A stretch of 6,945 bases of DNA. It comes from DAOVDI01 sp965373045 (GTDB lineage: Bacteria; Acidobacteriota; Aminicenantia; Aminicenantales; Aminicenantaceae). Each line of letters opens with the position of its first letter. The stretch's first letter is position 1. Position numbers and translations under genes: made by a program. Under the pieces are notes generated by a model. It was not told the origin of the DNA. It worked only from the letters and a program-made list of their open reading frames with translations, and ran no database searches. This document shows, one piece after another, positions 6,513 through 6,945 of this stretch. The stretch spans positions 1 through 6,945 of the forward strand of contig CBDVEQ010000141.1 of NCBI GenBank assembly GCA_965373045.1, in the 5' to 3' direction.

Positions 6513-6551
6513 GTGCTCGCCACAAATCCCTCGCAATTTTCCGCGATTATT

Positions 6552-6569
6552 TATAAGAATTTGGTTTTT
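6552..6569 (+). repeat. 18-bp direct repeat, copy 2
   Basis: TATAAGAATTTGGTTTTT, matching 6495-6512 at 17 of 18 positions. The single change (G for C) weakens the hairpin found in the first copy. It lies in the leader of the channel gene. Confidence 0.6.
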
Positions 6570-6634
6570 AAGATTGCTGTTGTTTAATCTCATTTTTATC
6601 CGATTTTGACCTGCTGACATTCATAGTCGTACAG

Positions 6635-6662
6635 ATTATAGCGAAAATTTGTGAGAAATCAA
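6635..6662 (-). promoter_or_regulatory. Likely sigma-70-type promoter of the channel gene
   Basis: On the minus strand, TTGATT (6657-6662) and a perfect TATAAT (6635-6640) are separated by 16 bases. Transcription would begin near 6628 and give a leader of about 230 bases before the channel start. This is the best promoter-like sequence in the window. Confidence 0.55.
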
Positions 6663-6711
6663 AAAGAAATTGCTGGAAAGAGTAAAATCACAAAGAAATT
6701 CAGGAAAAGAG
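6663..6711 (+). repeat. Imperfect 20-bp tandem repeat upstream of the channel promoter
   Basis: Two purine-rich units start 29 bases apart: AAAGAAATTGCTGGAAAGAG (6663-6682) and AAAGAAATTCAGGAAAAGAG (6692-6711). They share the first nine bases and nearly all of the second half, with one indel. They lie between the channel promoter and the end of the transposase fragment, and could be part of the IS91-type element end or a regulator-binding array. Nothing further identifies them. The remaining bases to 6766 show no gene. Confidence 0.4.
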
Positions 6712-6766
6712 CTAGAAATGATATAGACTCCCCCTTTTCAATTATGGAATAAACAATTTCCAGTCT

Positions 6767-6945
6767 CTAGAAATAATCCCCTCTCTCCTCGGCTGTCATC
6801 AAGAGTTGCTGCTGGACGATCTGAGGAGGGGGAGGCCGTTCAGCCATGAAGGTGAGCTTGAGGTGAGCGATAATCTTGTCGATAACTTTGTGATCTGCTA
6901 TGAAAGCGATGATTGACATCTTGCCTCCACACGAGGGGCACAACA
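6767..6945 (-). CDS. C-terminal part of an IS91/IS801-type transposase, running off the right edge
   Basis: The minus strand reads 58 codons from 6943 to a TAG at 6767-6769. The fragment contains a CPSCGGKM motif, then IIAFIADHKVIDKIIAHLKL, then a proline run AERPPPPQ, and ends TAEERGDYF. I recognise this as the usual C-terminus of the Y2-type (rolling-circle, IS91/IS801/IS1294-like) transposases common in Desulfobacterota and related groups. The CPxCGG pair may belong to a zinc-ribbon-like unit. The catalytic part lies outside the window, so I cannot tell whether the gene is intact. The reading frame ends at the normal place with no decay visible. Confidence 0.75.
   Translation of the reverse strand, partial: LCPSCGGKMSIIAFIADHKVIDKIIAHLKLTFMAERPPPPQIVQQQLLMTAEERGDYF

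Larger units (their letters stand above)
6399..6634 (-). other. AT-rich leader of the channel gene, with a doubtful small ORF
   Basis: The stretch between the predicted promoter and the channel start holds no recognisable gene. A 69-codon ORF is open on the minus strand from 6620 to 6411, and its stop overlaps the ribosome site of the channel gene. It has no ribosome site of its own, begins only a few bases after the predicted transcription start, and resembles no family I know. Part of its sequence is the direct repeat at 6495/6552 (encoding N/K-QILI twice). I treat the region as an untranslated leader that might be structured, and keep a leader peptide as a minor possibility. Confidence 0.4.

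Noticed and set aside
6490..6514. Hairpin plus T run as a rho-independent terminator on the plus strand
   Set aside because: The stem is AT-rich and short, and no plus-strand gene lies upstream that it could terminate.
1..6945. CRISPR array, tRNA or rRNA genes, toxin-antitoxin pair or phage-defence system
   Set aside because: I saw no regularly spaced repeat array, no tRNA-like cloverleaf with a TTCRA-type arm, no rRNA stretches and no defence-type protein domains.

Overview
The window looks like a piece of a bacterial chromosome, probably from an anaerobe. Strong AGGAGG-type ribosome sites, an Fe-S old-yellow-enzyme, a fumarate-reductase-like flavoprotein and the style of the two transposases would fit Desulfobacterota or Spirochaetota. 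This is inference from protein style only, and I cannot name a genus. Every confidently called gene lies on the minus strand.

Positions 145-4402 hold a leftward operon of three redox genes: an Fe-S NADH:flavin oxidoreductase (OYE family, 451 aa), then a 674-aa FAD-dependent fumarate-reductase/succinate-dehydrogenase-like flavoprotein, then a 264-aa short-chain dehydrogenase. Gaps are 22 and 60 bases. The second gap contains a 14-codon ORF behind a near-perfect Shine-Dalgarno sequence. The set is suited to reducing C=C and C=O bonds of an unsaturated carbonyl compound (or the reverse oxidation). The substrate is unknown. A weak partial ORF may begin at the left edge (1-81).

Positions 4403-4599 hold an intergenic region and, on the plus strand, the first 37 codons of a gene with a very good ribosome site and a helix-turn-helix-like segment. 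It may be a divergent regulator of the operon. It is cut exactly at the left end of an insertion sequence.

Positions 4600-5716 hold an apparently intact 1117-bp IS5-family (IS903-like) element. It has 18-bp terminal inverted repeats matching at 16/18 and one DDE transposase. The flanking 9-mers match only 6/9, so a clean target duplication is not evident. On its right lies an MscS-type channel gene (5751-6398) that ends right after the beta domain and lacks the usual C-terminal domain. Broken genes on both sides suggest a rearrangement at the IS.

Positions 6399-6766 are AT-rich and hold the leader and a likely promoter of the channel gene, plus two sets of short direct repeats. Positions 6767-6945 encode the last 58 residues of an IS91/IS801-type transposase that runs off the window. 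The right third is therefore a mobile-element-rich scar next to a metabolic operon.
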